DNA of 64,000 nucleotides from NCBI GenBank assembly GCA_910587075.1, contig CAJUKE010000002.1, forward strand, positions 62,001 to 126,000. Direction: 5' to 3'. This DNA comes from an uncultured Muribaculaceae bacterium. Its GTDB lineage: Bacteria > Bacteroidota > Bacteroidia > Bacteroidales > Muribaculaceae. Made by a program: the position numbers and the translations under genes. Position 1 is the stretch's first letter, and every line of letters begins with the position of its first letter. The notes under the pieces were generated by a model. That model saw only the letters and a program-made list of their open reading frames with translations, did no database searches and was not told the origin of the DNA. This document shows, in pieces, positions 41,527 to 52,100 of this stretch.

Positions 41527-43758
41527 TCAGTCGCATTTCAGGGCGTAGTGGCCTTTCCAGGAGTGTTTCGCACCGTTTATTTCGGCGGTGTGCTCCCTGG
41601 CGGGGTCGGCGTCGCGGGCCACGAGGAAGAGCGCCCGGCGCCCCGGGCCGTAGTCCACGCCCACGGCGGTGTGGTCGGCGTTGTCGGCCAGGATTCGCAC
41701 GTCGCTGACGGCCGATTTCGTGCCGGCGGCGGTCTCGCGGATTACGTCATACTCGCCGTGGGGCTCGATAACCGAGGCTATGGCGCAGTCGGCGGCTTTG
41801 GGAATCCTCACGAGCCACCCCTTCTCCTCGCGGAGGTTGAAGTCGGGGTCGTTGGCTCCGAGATGCACTATCTTGCCGTTCATCGGCGCGGTGGCCGCGG
41901 TTGTGATTGAGTACATACGGTCGCGGTTGAAGAAGGTGAACTTCAGCGCCTGGCCGTCGGCGGGGGCGCAGTCGGCGTCGACCCATATGTGCTGGTAGCC
42001 GTGGGTGTCGCCGAGGGTCCGGAGGGTCGAGAGGGCGCGCTCGCGGGGCGCGTTGGTCGACACCATATGGCCGCGGTACCAGTAGGGCATGTCATACTGG
42101 TGCTCCCCGTCGGCTTTCACCCTCATGAGGTCGAGGGTCACGGGGTAGTTGGTGCCGGGGAGCTTGGCCTGCACCAGCGAACGCTCCATTGCGATACCCT
42201 TGTCGGCGTAGGCGTTGGGCTCGCGGGCGCTCATGGCCTGGAAGCGCCCATCGGGGTCGGCCACCTGGTCGATGAATTCGGAGTGGTGGCGGCTCGAAGT
42301 CTTGTAGACACCCCCGAAGTGCGAGGTCTCGTCGGCCACGAGGGTGTTGTGGGCTACCGACTGCTTGCAGAACGAATCGTTCTCGCGGGTGTAGTGGCCG
42401 CTGTTCTTGGCTTCGAGGTTTATGAAGCGCGAGGCTCCGTAGTCGGTGAGGATCTCGCTGCCGTTGTCGTAGAGGGCCATGGTCAGCTTGTCGTAGTGGC
42501 CGTGGCTCAGGCCGTGGCTGGTGGCCTTCATGGTCAGGGCGCTGTTGAGGCCGTCGGAGGTGTCGCGGATGATGCCGAAACCACCCTCAGAGCCGTCGCG
42601 TCCGTCGCGGAGCACCATGGTGCGGAACGTCGGTTCGGCACCCGCCCCGTTGGCTATGGCGCGTGCCAGGCGGAAGCCCCCGGCGCAGGGTATGCTCTCG
42701 TCGTGGTAGAGGCGCGCTATGTAGGGGAGCGACTTGTTGTCCGGCTCCACGGCGTAGAGTATGTTGGCGGCGTAGACGATTTCCTGGGCCGACAACCCTT
42801 TTCCCATGGCGTCGTTGATGTGCATGAACTCACCCTCGTAGCTGAGTTGGAAAAGGGCGTCGAAAGCCTTGGAGAGTATGCCGTCGCGGCGCTCGAAAAC
42901 TTTCAGTTCGGGGCGCGTGTGGTTGAGGCACTGGGCGAAAATCACGAAGGGCCATAGGGCGTAGCGCTGGTAGTAGGCCCCTTCGGTGAAGTAGCCGTCG
43001 GGCGAGAAGAGCCAGTCCATCTGCTGAAGGAAGCCTCCGTTCTTGCCCGAGAGGTCGGTGCCGTAGAGCGCCTTGTCGACCAGGTCGTCGCGGTCCATCG
43101 CCATACCGGCCATACCCACGGCGGCGGTGGCCCAAGTGCCGTGGTTGTGCATTTTGTTGAAGGTCTTGAGGTTGGCCCGGTTGTCCTCGGTGCCGGTCAT
43201 AATGAACTCGGCCATCGGCAGCAGGAGCTTGCTCTCGATTGTGTCGCGCTGGGCCTTGGTAAGGTAGTCGCGCACGCAGTCGTAGGCCACCGAAACGTGT
43301 ACCAGCCACACGCTCTCGTTGAGCGTCTGCCAGAAGAGGCGGCCGGGCACCGGGCTGAGGCCGAGCTGGTGGTACCCGAGGATGGGGTAGAGCTTGGCGT
43401 AGGCTTCGAGCATCTCGGCGGCACGGCGGGCGTAGCGCTCGTCGCCGGTGAAGCGGTAGGCCACGCCGCAGTCCATAAGCTCGTAGTAGTTGGCCTTATG
43501 CTGCTCGTGCACGGGTCCCCCGCCGCCGTCGCAAGGCACGGGCACCTCCACCGGCTTGCCGAGCGAAGCCTCGGCCCGGGCGATGGTGTTGGCGATGCTC
43601 TTTTCGAATAGGGGGGCCTGGGTCAGCCCGGCTCGCATCTCGCCGAGTTCGTCGGCGTTGAAGAGCAGGCAGGGGTGCTCGTTGGCGGCCTGGAGGTTGA
43701 AGAGGGTCGCGGCCGCGGTCGCGGCGCCGATTATATATTTTCGGATACAGGTTTTCAT
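41527..43758 (-). CDS. PL17 family oligoalginate lyase (heparinase II/III fold)
   Basis: A 743-residue exported lyase. A signal peptide (1-24, NLQAA) is followed by an alpha/alpha-toroid (about 30-370) and a C-terminal beta-sandwich heparinase II/III domain (about 390-620). Active-site candidates are Asn-His in FNKMHNHGTWATAA, Tyr in YYQRYALW and His-Tyr in SHGLSHGHYDKL, as expected of PL17. These enzymes are exolytic and release unsaturated monouronate from alginate oligomers in the periplasm. It lies between PL6 and kdgF. A heparin-type specificity is unlikely given those neighbours. Confidence 0.87.
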   Translation of the reverse strand: MKTCIRKYIIGAATAAATLFNLQAANEHPCLLFNADELGEMRAGLTQAPLFEKSIANTIARAEASLGKPVEVPVPCDGGGGPVHEQHKANYYELMDCGVAYRFTGDERYARRAAEMLEAYAKLYPILGYHQLGLSPVPGRLFWQTLNESVWLVHVSVAYDCVRDYLTKAQRDTIESKLLLPMAEFIMTGTEDNRANLKTFNKMHNHGTWATAAVGMAGMAMDRDDLVDKALYGTDLSGKNGGFLQQMDWLFSPDGYFTEGAYYQRYALWPFVIFAQCLNHTRPELKVFERRDGILSKAFDALFQLSYEGEFMHINDAMGKGLSAQEIVYAANILYAVEPDNKSLPYIARLYHDESIPCAGGFRLARAIANGAGAEPTFRTMVLRDGRDGSEGGFGIIRDTSDGLNSALTMKATSHGLSHGHYDKLTMALYDNGSEILTDYGASRFINLEAKNSGHYTRENDSFCKQSVAHNTLVADETSHFGGVYKTSSRHHSEFIDQVADPDGRFQAMSAREPNAYADKGIAMERSLVQAKLPGTNYPVTLDLMRVKADGEHQYDMPYWYRGHMVSTNAPRERALSTLRTLGDTHGYQHIWVDADCAPADGQALKFTFFNRDRMYSITTAATAPMNGKIVHLGANDPDFNLREEKGWLVRIPKAADCAIASVIEPHGEYDVIRETAAGTKSAVSDVRILADNADHTAVGVDYGPGRRALFLVARDADPAREHTAEINGAKHSWKGHYALKCD

Positions 43759-43785
43759 CGTGTTGAAAATCAGTTGTGCGGTCGG

Positions 43786-45822
43786 TTATTCAATTACGTC
43801 GCGGTTGGAAATCACGCGGCCTGAGTCGGTCCAGGAGCAGCGGGCCACTTTCACGTCCTCCCAGGTGGTCTCGTCGAGGCGCACCGTGGCGCCTCCGCGG
43901 CCGCTGTTGATGAAGCGGCAGTCGGCCACGAGCAGTTTCTGCGGCCCGATGAGCCGGAGCACGCTTCCGCGCTCCTTGTTGCAGCAGTCGGTGAACACGC
44001 ACCCGGTAACCGCCACATAGGGCCCGGCGGTCGATTCGTCGCTGCCGCCGCGGTAGATGTTCACGGGGATTCCGAGCATATGGTCGAACGCGCAATCCTC
44101 GATCGTGATGTCGTCGGCGCTGTAGCGACCCTTGTCGTCGGTCTCGTCGGCCAGTGAGATGCCGTTGCCCGAGAGGTCGGCGAAGCGGCAGCGGCTTACT
44201 GTGATCTCCTCGGCGAAGGTGCCCTTTGTGCCGCGGATGGCGCAGCAACCGCTCTCGGGGCTGTTGATGAAGGCGCAGTCGGCCACCGTCAGTCGGTAGG
44301 GGGCGATCATATCGGTGGTGGTGGCGATGGCGTTGCGTGCCACGGCGTGCCCCTGCTGGAGGGCGAAGTCGAAGGTGACGCCGCTCACCGCGAGCTCACC
44401 GCCGTCGGCGATGGTGATGAAGTTGCCGCTTTTCGAGCCGGTCCAGCGGAGGGTGGTGGAGTCGCCGACAATCACGGTCGGGCGACTTATTATATAAGGC
44501 TCCGCGCGGTCAACGATCCCCTTGGGGAGGCGGATGGTGTCGGGCGCGGTGGCGCTGGCGGCTACTTCCGCGGGGCGGTTGGCGCCGACTCCGCGACGCA
44601 CGGCGGCGAGGTCGGTTTTCGGCGCTTTGTATTTCGAGAGGGGGAGCACCTTGTTACCCTTCATGGCCACCTCGGTGGCGGGGTCGATGTAGCGATAGGG
44701 GTTAGAGGTGTCGTCGGTGTACACGCGGTTTCCGGTGAAGGAGCAGGCGGCGGGGGCCTCGGTGCGCTCCATGTCGCGCCCGGTGCCGAACTCGATGTTC
44801 GAGCAGTTGGCGAAGGTGTTGTCGCTTACGGTCGCGTCGCTCACCCTCACATAGCGGTTGGGGAGGGAGTTGGGCACGGAGTTCATCAGCGCCAGGGCCG
44901 AGAAGAAGCGCCCTCCGGCGAGGCCGTCGAAGGTGTTGCGCTCGATGATGTGGCCCGAGTCGACCACCCGCACGCCCCCGGTGTTGCGGCGTCCGTTGCC
45001 GAGGAAGAGGTTCCCCTCGACGCGGTTGCGCTTGCCGTGGCGCAGTGCCACCACGCCCTCGCATTCGAGGAAGGTGTTCCCCTTGACTACGTTGTCGGAT
45101 GACTTCACGGATATTACCTCCACCTCGCCGTCGCAGCGGTCGAAGAGGTTGTTTTCGACTCGTGTGCGGGAGCTCTCGTAGGCTTGCTGCGAGGTGCCTA
45201 TGCGCATGGTTTCGGCGCCGTTCGAGCCGTAGACGGGGCGCGGGCCGAAGTAGTTGTGGTCAATGAGGTGGTTGTTGTCGAGGCTGCGGGCGTCGTTGAG
45301 GTTCACCAGCAGCGTCACACCGAGGTTGAGTTTCCCGGTGAGGGAGCAATGGTCAACGCGGTTGCCGCGGCCGTGGAGCACGATGTAGCTCGCGGTGATG
45401 TCGCGGCGCGAGGGGTTGCAGGAGTCGATCAGGCAGTCGGTGAGGCGGCAGGCGTTGGCAACCTCCTTGCCGTCGCGGAACTCCACCACGCCGCTCCCCT
45501 TGGCTGGGGTGACGCCGCGGAAGTCGAGCCCCTCGACCGTCAGCGAGTCGCCGCTGAGGCGGAGCGAGCTGTTTCCGCCGACCCGCACCCTGCCGGAACG
45601 CAGGGCGCGGACGGTCATTGGAAACCCGGGAGCGCGCCAGTTGAGCCTGACGTCGTTCCAGTTGCCGTCAGCAATATTGATCACGTCGCCGGGACGGGCG
45701 TTTTCGAGCGCGCCGGCCACTTCGGGGAGCGTGACGGTAACCTCTCCGGCGGTGGCGGCCATCGCGGCCGCGCCCGCCAGGAAAGTCACCAGCATACGAT
45801 TAATATCAACTATCTTCTTCAT
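43786..45822 (-). CDS. PL6 family alginate lyase (chondroitinase B-like right-handed beta-helix)
   Basis: A 678-residue exported lyase: signal peptide (about 1-25, AAMAATAG), then a long parallel beta-helix (about 28-400) of short repeats with asparagine ladders. Conserved PL6 blocks are PGDVINIADGNW, LIDHNYFGPRP near residue 190, and NGAETMRIG near 205 with the calcium- and substrate-binding residues; ENNLFDRCDGEVEVIS follows. The C-terminal 250 residues form a second beta-helix, as in two-domain PL6 enzymes. It starts alginate breakdown, probably at the cell surface or periplasm. The family includes dermatan lyases, but PL17 and KdgF point to alginate. Confidence 0.87.
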   Translation of the reverse strand: MKKIVDINRMLVTFLAGAAAMAATAGEVTVTLPEVAGALENARPGDVINIADGNWNDVRLNWRAPGFPMTVRALRSGRVRVGGNSSLRLSGDSLTVEGLDFRGVTPAKGSGVVEFRDGKEVANACRLTDCLIDSCNPSRRDITASYIVLHGRGNRVDHCSLTGKLNLGVTLLVNLNDARSLDNNHLIDHNYFGPRPVYGSNGAETMRIGTSQQAYESSRTRVENNLFDRCDGEVEVISVKSSDNVVKGNTFLECEGVVALRHGKRNRVEGNLFLGNGRRNTGGVRVVDSGHIIERNTFDGLAGGRFFSALALMNSVPNSLPNRYVRVSDATVSDNTFANCSNIEFGTGRDMERTEAPAACSFTGNRVYTDDTSNPYRYIDPATEVAMKGNKVLPLSKYKAPKTDLAAVRRGVGANRPAEVAASATAPDTIRLPKGIVDRAEPYIISRPTVIVGDSTTLRWTGSKSGNFITIADGGELAVSGVTFDFALQQGHAVARNAIATTTDMIAPYRLTVADCAFINSPESGCCAIRGTKGTFAEEITVSRCRFADLSGNGISLADETDDKGRYSADDITIEDCAFDHMLGIPVNIYRGGSDESTAGPYVAVTGCVFTDCCNKERGSVLRLIGPQKLLVADCRFINSGRGGATVRLDETTWEDVKVARCSWTDSGRVISNRDVIE

Positions 45823-45880
45823 TGCTGACTTTACCTAATCAACTTTACCTAATCTATTATCTCAAAATCAATCTAATTCC

Positions 45881-47545
45881 TTACTTGTAGTCGCGTTTCA
45901 TCCAGTACATATCGAAGGTGATTGACGAGGAGGAGGGCGCGTTTGTGTTGTTGTAGAGCTTGAAGTTGATGTGCTTGAGGCGCATCACGCCCATGCGGCG
46001 GATGTTTTCCGCGCGGTTGGAGCTGTTCATGCCCTTATGGTTGTAGTAGAACACCATTATGTAGGAGTCGAGGTCGGTGTCCTTCTCCTGGCCAACGGTG
46101 AAGAGGCCGGGGGCGAACTGGGTGTCCTTGACGTTGTTGGCGATGGAGCCGATGGCGATGTCGCCGCAGGTTTTGGCCTCGGTGTCGATCGGGTAGGTTT
46201 CCTGGTCGAGGCGGTCGAGGGTGCCGGTAGCGACCTTGTTGATGAGCTCGGCGTGTCCTGCCTTCGAGGGGTCGAGCACGAGGAACCCGAGCACGGGGGT
46301 GCCGTAGCAGTTGGCGTTGGCGCCGGTCACGCGGTAGTCGTTGGCCGAATTGTTCTCCCAGAAGATATTCTTGAGCATAGAGGCGCTCCCGGCGGGCGAG
46401 TTGAGCTGGAGCTGTCCGGCGCTCACCCCGGTGAAGAAGAGGTAGGGTACCACCGATTCATACTCTTCGGCGCTGACGGCGGGCACCTGGTTGGCCGAGC
46501 AGGTCGAGGCCTGGTACTGGTAGGATACGGCGTCGAGCGTGCGCCAGAGGCTGTTGGAGTAGCATATGCCGGTGAGCGGGGAGAAGAAGGAGGTGAGCTC
46601 CTCGACGTCGCGTCCCTGGCCCCACACCTTGCGGTCTTCCCAGAAGAGCACGCGGGGCACGTTGACGGTGAAGCGGTCAGTTACGGTGGCAGTCTCTCCG
46701 CCGTCGAAGTATTCGATTTCGAGGCGGGCGGTGTTCTCGCCGTCGGCGAAGCTGTCGAGTTCCGGCACCACGAATTTTAGCGATTCGGGGGTCTGGAGTG
46801 TAACCATGCACTCCGAGCCGTCGAGCAGCACGCGCTCAACCTTGTCGAGGAACTGGCCGTCGAGGGTCACTACGTCGCCGATGGCGGCGGTGGTGGCCGA
46901 AACCGAGGTGACCTTGGGCTGGAAGCGGGCTATCTTTATGGTGCCGATGGCGTCGCCCCCGGCTATGGCGAGGTTGGAGCCGTCGTAGTATTCAAAGGTG
47001 ATGGTAGCGTCGTCGGCCTCGACGTAGGGGACCTTGACGACGATCTCGCTGTCGGTCTGGCTCACCTTCTCGGCCTCGCGGGCCTCGCGCCCTTCGGCGG
47101 CGAAGAGCACGCGGTTGATCACGCTCATGCGCTCGCCGTAAATCAGCAGGTTGGCCGAGAGCTCGACCTCTTCGGGGAGGTCGGTGAGCGAGGGTGCCGG
47201 AGCGGGATAGGTGACGGTGAAGTCGGTGGCCGACACGCCCGAGCCCTTGGCGTTGAGGAGGGTGATTTTGCCGCTGTGGGCCATCGAGGGGACGCGGATG
47301 GAGATGCGGGTGTCGCTCAGGCGCTGGGCGATGGCGGCATCGGTGTCGCCGATTTTGGCTGCCACGACGTTGTTGAGCGCCTCGCCGGTGATTGTCACCT
47401 CGCATCCGGCGTAACCTTCGGCGGGGGTGAAGGAGGCTACCTTGGGCGCGGTCTCGATGAATTCGTTGACCGACTCTTTCTCGCACGAGGCGAGCGAGGC
47501 CGCCAGGGCGGTGCCTAACAATATGCCTATATATCTGGTTTTCAT
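45881..47545 (-). CDS. IPT/TIG-domain surface glycan-binding lipoprotein
   Basis: A 554-residue lipoprotein, lipobox SLASC with Cys near residue 21, followed by EKES. Three IPT/TIG Ig-like domains (about 30-120, 125-205, 210-300; openings PKVASFTPAEGYAGCEVTIT and PKVTSVSATTAAIGDVVTLD) precede a C-terminal strand-rich domain (about 310-554). This is the layout of SusE-position surface glycan-binding proteins: the Ig modules act as a spacer and the last domain binds the glycan. It follows SusD in the alginate operon, so alginate is the likely ligand. Confidence 0.82.
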   Translation of the reverse strand: MKTRYIGILLGTALAASLASCEKESVNEFIETAPKVASFTPAEGYAGCEVTITGEALNNVVAAKIGDTDAAIAQRLSDTRISIRVPSMAHSGKITLLNAKGSGVSATDFTVTYPAPAPSLTDLPEEVELSANLLIYGERMSVINRVLFAAEGREAREAEKVSQTDSEIVVKVPYVEADDATITFEYYDGSNLAIAGGDAIGTIKIARFQPKVTSVSATTAAIGDVVTLDGQFLDKVERVLLDGSECMVTLQTPESLKFVVPELDSFADGENTARLEIEYFDGGETATVTDRFTVNVPRVLFWEDRKVWGQGRDVEELTSFFSPLTGICYSNSLWRTLDAVSYQYQASTCSANQVPAVSAEEYESVVPYLFFTGVSAGQLQLNSPAGSASMLKNIFWENNSANDYRVTGANANCYGTPVLGFLVLDPSKAGHAELINKVATGTLDRLDQETYPIDTEAKTCGDIAIGSIANNVKDTQFAPGLFTVGQEKDTDLDSYIMVFYYNHKGMNSSNRAENIRRMGVMRLKHINFKLYNNTNAPSSSSITFDMYWMKRDYK

Positions 47546-47566
47546 GTTATCGGAATTTTGGGAAGG

Positions 47567-49099
47567 TTAATAGCCGAAGTTCTGGGCCACGTTGGGGTTG
47601 ATGTTGATCACGTCGATGGGTATCGGGAGCATCGTCTGCCAGTCGTCGAGGGGGTTGACGCTGTAGCTGTAGGCCGAGTAGAAGGCTTCGGAGGCTATGT
47701 AGCTGTTGACGGTCTCGCGGGCGATCCCCCAGCGGAGGAGGTCAAACCAGCGCTGGTTCTCGAAGGCGAGTTCGAGGCGGCGCTCGTCGCGCACGGCCTG
47801 GCGGAAATCGTAGCGCGAGGAGAGTTCGGCGGGGGTGTAGGCCGGGAGCCCGGCGCGCTCGCGGATCATATTGAGGTAGTTGAATGCCTCGGTGGTTGGT
47901 CCGCTGAGCTCGTTGGCGAGTTCGGCGTAGAGGAGGGCGATGTCGCCCACGCGGATCACGGGCCAGTCGGCGTCGCCGTCATACTGGCTGGTGATGGGGT
48001 TGGTAGCTTGGTCGACGTTGAGGTACTTGCGCACGAAGCGGGCGTTCTTCGTCACCCACTGCTGGGTCGAGGAGTTGTAGTAGCTTTCGGCGAGGTTCAC
48101 GTCGCGGCGCTTGTCGGCGCCCCCGGCGCGGTCGTAAAGGGCGAGTATGTTGTCGCTGGGGCAGTTGTAGTTGCTGCAGGTGCCCATGATCACGTTGGCG
48201 CCGTTGCTGGTCGGCGCGAAGAGGTTGCCGAAGGGTGAGCCGAGGCCGACGTTGCCGCCGGTGTAGCGCACGGCGAAGATGATTTCGCGGTTCATCTCGT
48301 TGTGGGTCGAGAAGATGTCGGCGTAGCCTACCAGGTCGGTTGCCGAGGCGGGATTACCGACGGCGGGCGAGCGGAGCACTTCGAGGCAGAGGTCGGCGGC
48401 TTCCTTGTATTTGGGGTGGCCCACGGTGTAGCGGGTGGCGCATACTTTGGCCAGCAGGGCTTTGGCGGCGGTGAGGTCGGCGCGGCCCAGGTCGGCGTCG
48501 GCCTGGCGCTCGGGGAGGAGCTCCTCGTCGATTATTCGGCGGAGGTCACCCTCGATGAGGTCGTAGATGTCGTCGGCCGAGGAGCGCTGCATCGAGCGGG
48601 CCTCCTCGTTGGATACCTTGCGGGTTACCTTGAACACGGGGCCCCAGAGGCGCACGAGGTTGAAATACTCAAGCGAGCGGATGAAGAGGGCCTCACCCTC
48701 GAAGCGGTCGCGGTTCTCCTTGGTGGATGCGGCGCCGAGGTAGCCCAGCACGTTGTTGCAGCGGGCGATGGTGGAGTAGCAGCCGTTCCAGTAGTCCGAC
48801 ACCCAGGCGTGCTCCGCGTTGATCACGCCCTGGTCGAGCTGCTCGACCAGCTTGGAGTTGCTGGAGGTGGAGTTGTTGAGGTGCATGCGGGAGTTGTCGG
48901 AGCGGAGCTCGGTGACGGCCCACTCGTAGTACATCGCGCTGTGGAGGCCGTTGTAGCATCCGATCACGAGGGTGTTGAGCGAGGCGTCGCCCTTCACATA
49001 GTCGTCGGCGGCCACCTCCGAGATGGGGTATTTGTCGAGGTCGCAGCCCGAGAGGAGCAGGGCCGCGGCGGCGGTAGCCAGTATATTGGTGAGTTTCAT
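47567..49099 (-). CDS. SusD/RagB family outer-membrane lipoprotein (alginate locus)
   Basis: A 510-residue SusD homologue: lipobox LLSGC (Cys near 19), tetratricopeptide-like helices, RSLEYFNLVRLWGPV near residue 150, and the C-terminal RRLELAFENQRWFDLLRWG block, which is the family landmark. It forms the lid of the SusC transporter and captures oligosaccharide. It lies 15 bases after susC in the same operon. Confidence 0.93.
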   Translation of the reverse strand: MKLTNILATAAAALLLSGCDLDKYPISEVAADDYVKGDASLNTLVIGCYNGLHSAMYYEWAVTELRSDNSRMHLNNSTSSNSKLVEQLDQGVINAEHAWVSDYWNGCYSTIARCNNVLGYLGAASTKENRDRFEGEALFIRSLEYFNLVRLWGPVFKVTRKVSNEEARSMQRSSADDIYDLIEGDLRRIIDEELLPERQADADLGRADLTAAKALLAKVCATRYTVGHPKYKEAADLCLEVLRSPAVGNPASATDLVGYADIFSTHNEMNREIIFAVRYTGGNVGLGSPFGNLFAPTSNGANVIMGTCSNYNCPSDNILALYDRAGGADKRRDVNLAESYYNSSTQQWVTKNARFVRKYLNVDQATNPITSQYDGDADWPVIRVGDIALLYAELANELSGPTTEAFNYLNMIRERAGLPAYTPAELSSRYDFRQAVRDERRLELAFENQRWFDLLRWGIARETVNSYIASEAFYSAYSYSVNPLDDWQTMLPIPIDVININPNVAQNFGY

Positions 49100-49114
49100 C
49101 GTTATTATCCTGGA

Positions 49115-52100
49115 TTAGAAGTTAAGGTCGAAACCAAACGAGATTGTGGAGGTCAGGGGGAAGCCGCCGCGCTGGTAGCCGGCGATCATGGCCGAGCTGT
49201 AGTTGCCCGAGGTGAAGCGCGACTCGGGGTTCACGCCGCGGTAGCCTTTGGTCCAGATGTAGGCCAGGTTGTTGCCCGAGGCGTAGAAGCGGAGGCCGGA
49301 GATGCGGAGGGCGCTGAGGGCCTTGCGGGGGAGTGAGTAGCCGAGGGTGACGTTGCGCAGGCAGATGTATGAGCCGTCCTCGATGGGGTAGTCGGTGAGC
49401 ATGATGTCGTAGCCGTTCTTCCAGTAGGGGGTCTTGCCGTCGCCGGGGTGCTGCTCCGAGATCCAGTGGTTCTCGGTGTATGCCTTGTTGTAGCGCACGG
49501 TCTCGTTGTAGAACACGTCGCCGTTGAAGACGTCGATGCCCTGTACGCCCTGGAAGAGGAAGCTGAAGTCCCAGTCCTTGTAGCGGAAGGTGTTTGTCAT
49601 GCCCCAGGTGAAGTCGGGGTAGGGGTTGCCGAGGGCCACGCGGTCGTTGGCGGTGAGGTCGCCATCGCCGTCGGTGTCCTTGATGCGGAGGCCGCCGGGC
49701 ACGTCGGTGGCGAAGTGGGGGTTGGCGTCGATTTCGGCCTGCGAGTTCCAAACGCCTATTGTCTGGTAGCCGTAGTACTGGATCATGGGCTCGCCCACTT
49801 TGGCGAGGTAGCACTCGTTGCGTTCGCCGGTGGTGATCATCTGTTTCTCACCGCCGAGTTCGAGGAGCTTGTTCTGCGAGTGGGATATGTTGAAGCTGGT
49901 GGTCCACTCGAAGTCGCGGTTTACGATGTTGCGCGACTCGATCTGGAGCTCCACGCCCACGTTGCGCACCTTGCCGATGTTGTTCCAGTAGTACGAGAAG
50001 CCGGTGAACGACTGGGTGGGCTGGGCGAAGAGGAGCGATTCGGTGATGGAGTAGTAGCCGTCGAGCGATACGGAGAGGCGGTTGTTCCACATACCGAGGT
50101 CCACGCCGACGTTGTATTCGTGGGTTTTCTCCCAGGTGATGTCGGAGTTGGCCAGTGTGGCGGAGGTGTTGGCGGTGCCGTTGACGAGCGCGCCGCCGTC
50201 GGTGCCGGTCACATAGTTGGCCGAGTTGAGCACTTCGAGTGCCGCCTGGTAGGCGATGCCGTTGTTGCCGGTCATACCGTAGCTGGCGCGCACCTTGAGG
50301 TTGTTGATTTTGTCAGCGGCGGCCATGAACTTCTCCTCGTTGACGCGCCAACCGAGCGACACTGAGGGGAACCAGGCGTTGCGGTTGCCCTTCGAGAAGA
50401 GCGAGGAGCGGTCGAGGCGGAGCGAGGCCGAAAGGAGGTAGCGGTCGAAGAGCGAGTAGTTGACGCGGCCGAGGTACGATTCGAGCACCACGTCGGGGTA
50501 GCGGAAGGTGCCGGTGCCGGCCCCGTTGCCGTTGTTGCTGCTGGCCAGTGAGAACACGGTCGCGGCGTTGAGGGTTTTGATGTCGTCGGTCGCGAAGCCG
50601 GTGCCGGAGAGGGCCACGCGCTGGTCGCGGGTTTTCTCTACGGTGTAGCCCAGGAGGAAGTCAAACTTGTGGCGGTTGTGATCGAGGTTGAGGTTGTAGG
50701 TGAGGGTGTTCTCGCTCAGGAGGTCGACGTAGAGGGTCGAGAAGTAGGTTGCCTGGCTGTCCTCGCCGTCCTTGGTGGCGTTCTTCTTGCCGTAGTAGTA
50801 CTGCGGTGTGAAGCGCACGTTGAAGCCGTTGGAGGTGCGGAATTTGAGGTTCTTGATTATCTCCCATTCGAGGAAGAGGGAGCCGAGCCCCTGGAAATCC
50901 TCGCTCCAGCGTTTGGTGTTGGCCATCACGCTGACGGGGTTGTTGTTTGCCGAGGTGAAGGGGGAGGTGGTCTCATCCTCGTAGCCGATGATGTTCCCCT
51001 CCTCGTCGAGCACGGGCTTCGAGGGGGTCACGATGTTGTTGAAGTGGCTCCCTCGGGCGAAACCGGTGTAGCCGGTGAGCTCGGAGGTGTAGCCGTTGTG
51101 ACGCACGGGGAGGAACGAAGGGGTGCGGTAGAAGTCGATGAAGTTGTTGCGCGGGCGGGTGGTCTCGCGGTAGGTGCCGGAGAGGTTCACGCCGAGGGTT
51201 ACGGTGCGCGAGAGCTTGGCTTCGAGGCGCGAGCGGAAGTTGAACTTCTTCAGGCGGTTCTGCTTCATGATGCCCTGGTCGTCCATATAGGAGGTCGACA
51301 CATAATATTTAAGGTCCTTCTTGCCGCCGCTCACCGCGAAGGCGATGCTCGTCACGTTGGCGAGGTCGTTGAGACCCTCCGACTGCCAGTCGGTCGAGCC
51401 GTTGACGCTTTCGAGGTACGCCGCGCTGCGGATGTTGGAGCCGGGCTTGGGTCCGCCGAGCTTCTCGTCGCGGAGCATCGACTCGTAGAGCTCGGTGGAG
51501 GTCATGAGGTCATGCTTCTTATAGGCATATTTGAAGCCCTGGTTGAACTTCAGCGAGTAGCGGGGCTTGTCGGGGGAGCCGTTGTTGGTGGTCACCAGAA
51601 TCACGCCGTTGGCCGCGCGGGAGCCGTAGATGGCCGCTGAGGCAGCATCCTTGAGTATTTCTATGCTCTTGATGTCGTTGGAGTTGAGCTGCGAGAGGCC
51701 TCCACTCACGGGGAAGCCGTCGACAATCACGAGCGGCTCGCTGTTGGCCGAGATGGAGCCGGTGCCGCGAACGCGCACCGTCGGGCTGACGCCGACCTCG
51801 GAGGTGTTGTTGTTGACCGACACGCCGGTCATCACGCCCTGCATGGCGGCGGCGACGTCGCTCTGCGACATATTCTGAACCTTGTCGCCGCCGATTTTGG
51901 TGATACTGCCGGTGAGGTGCGACTTTGCCTGGGTGCCGTAGCCGATCACGACCACGTCGTCGAGCACCTTGGAGTCCTCTTCGAGCACCACGTTGATCTC
52001 GCGGCGCTTCCCGACGGGCTCCATCGCCGTGGCGTAGCCCACATAGGTGAAGAGGAGGTAGGACTTCGAGGAGGGTACGGAGATTGTGTAGTTTCCGTCG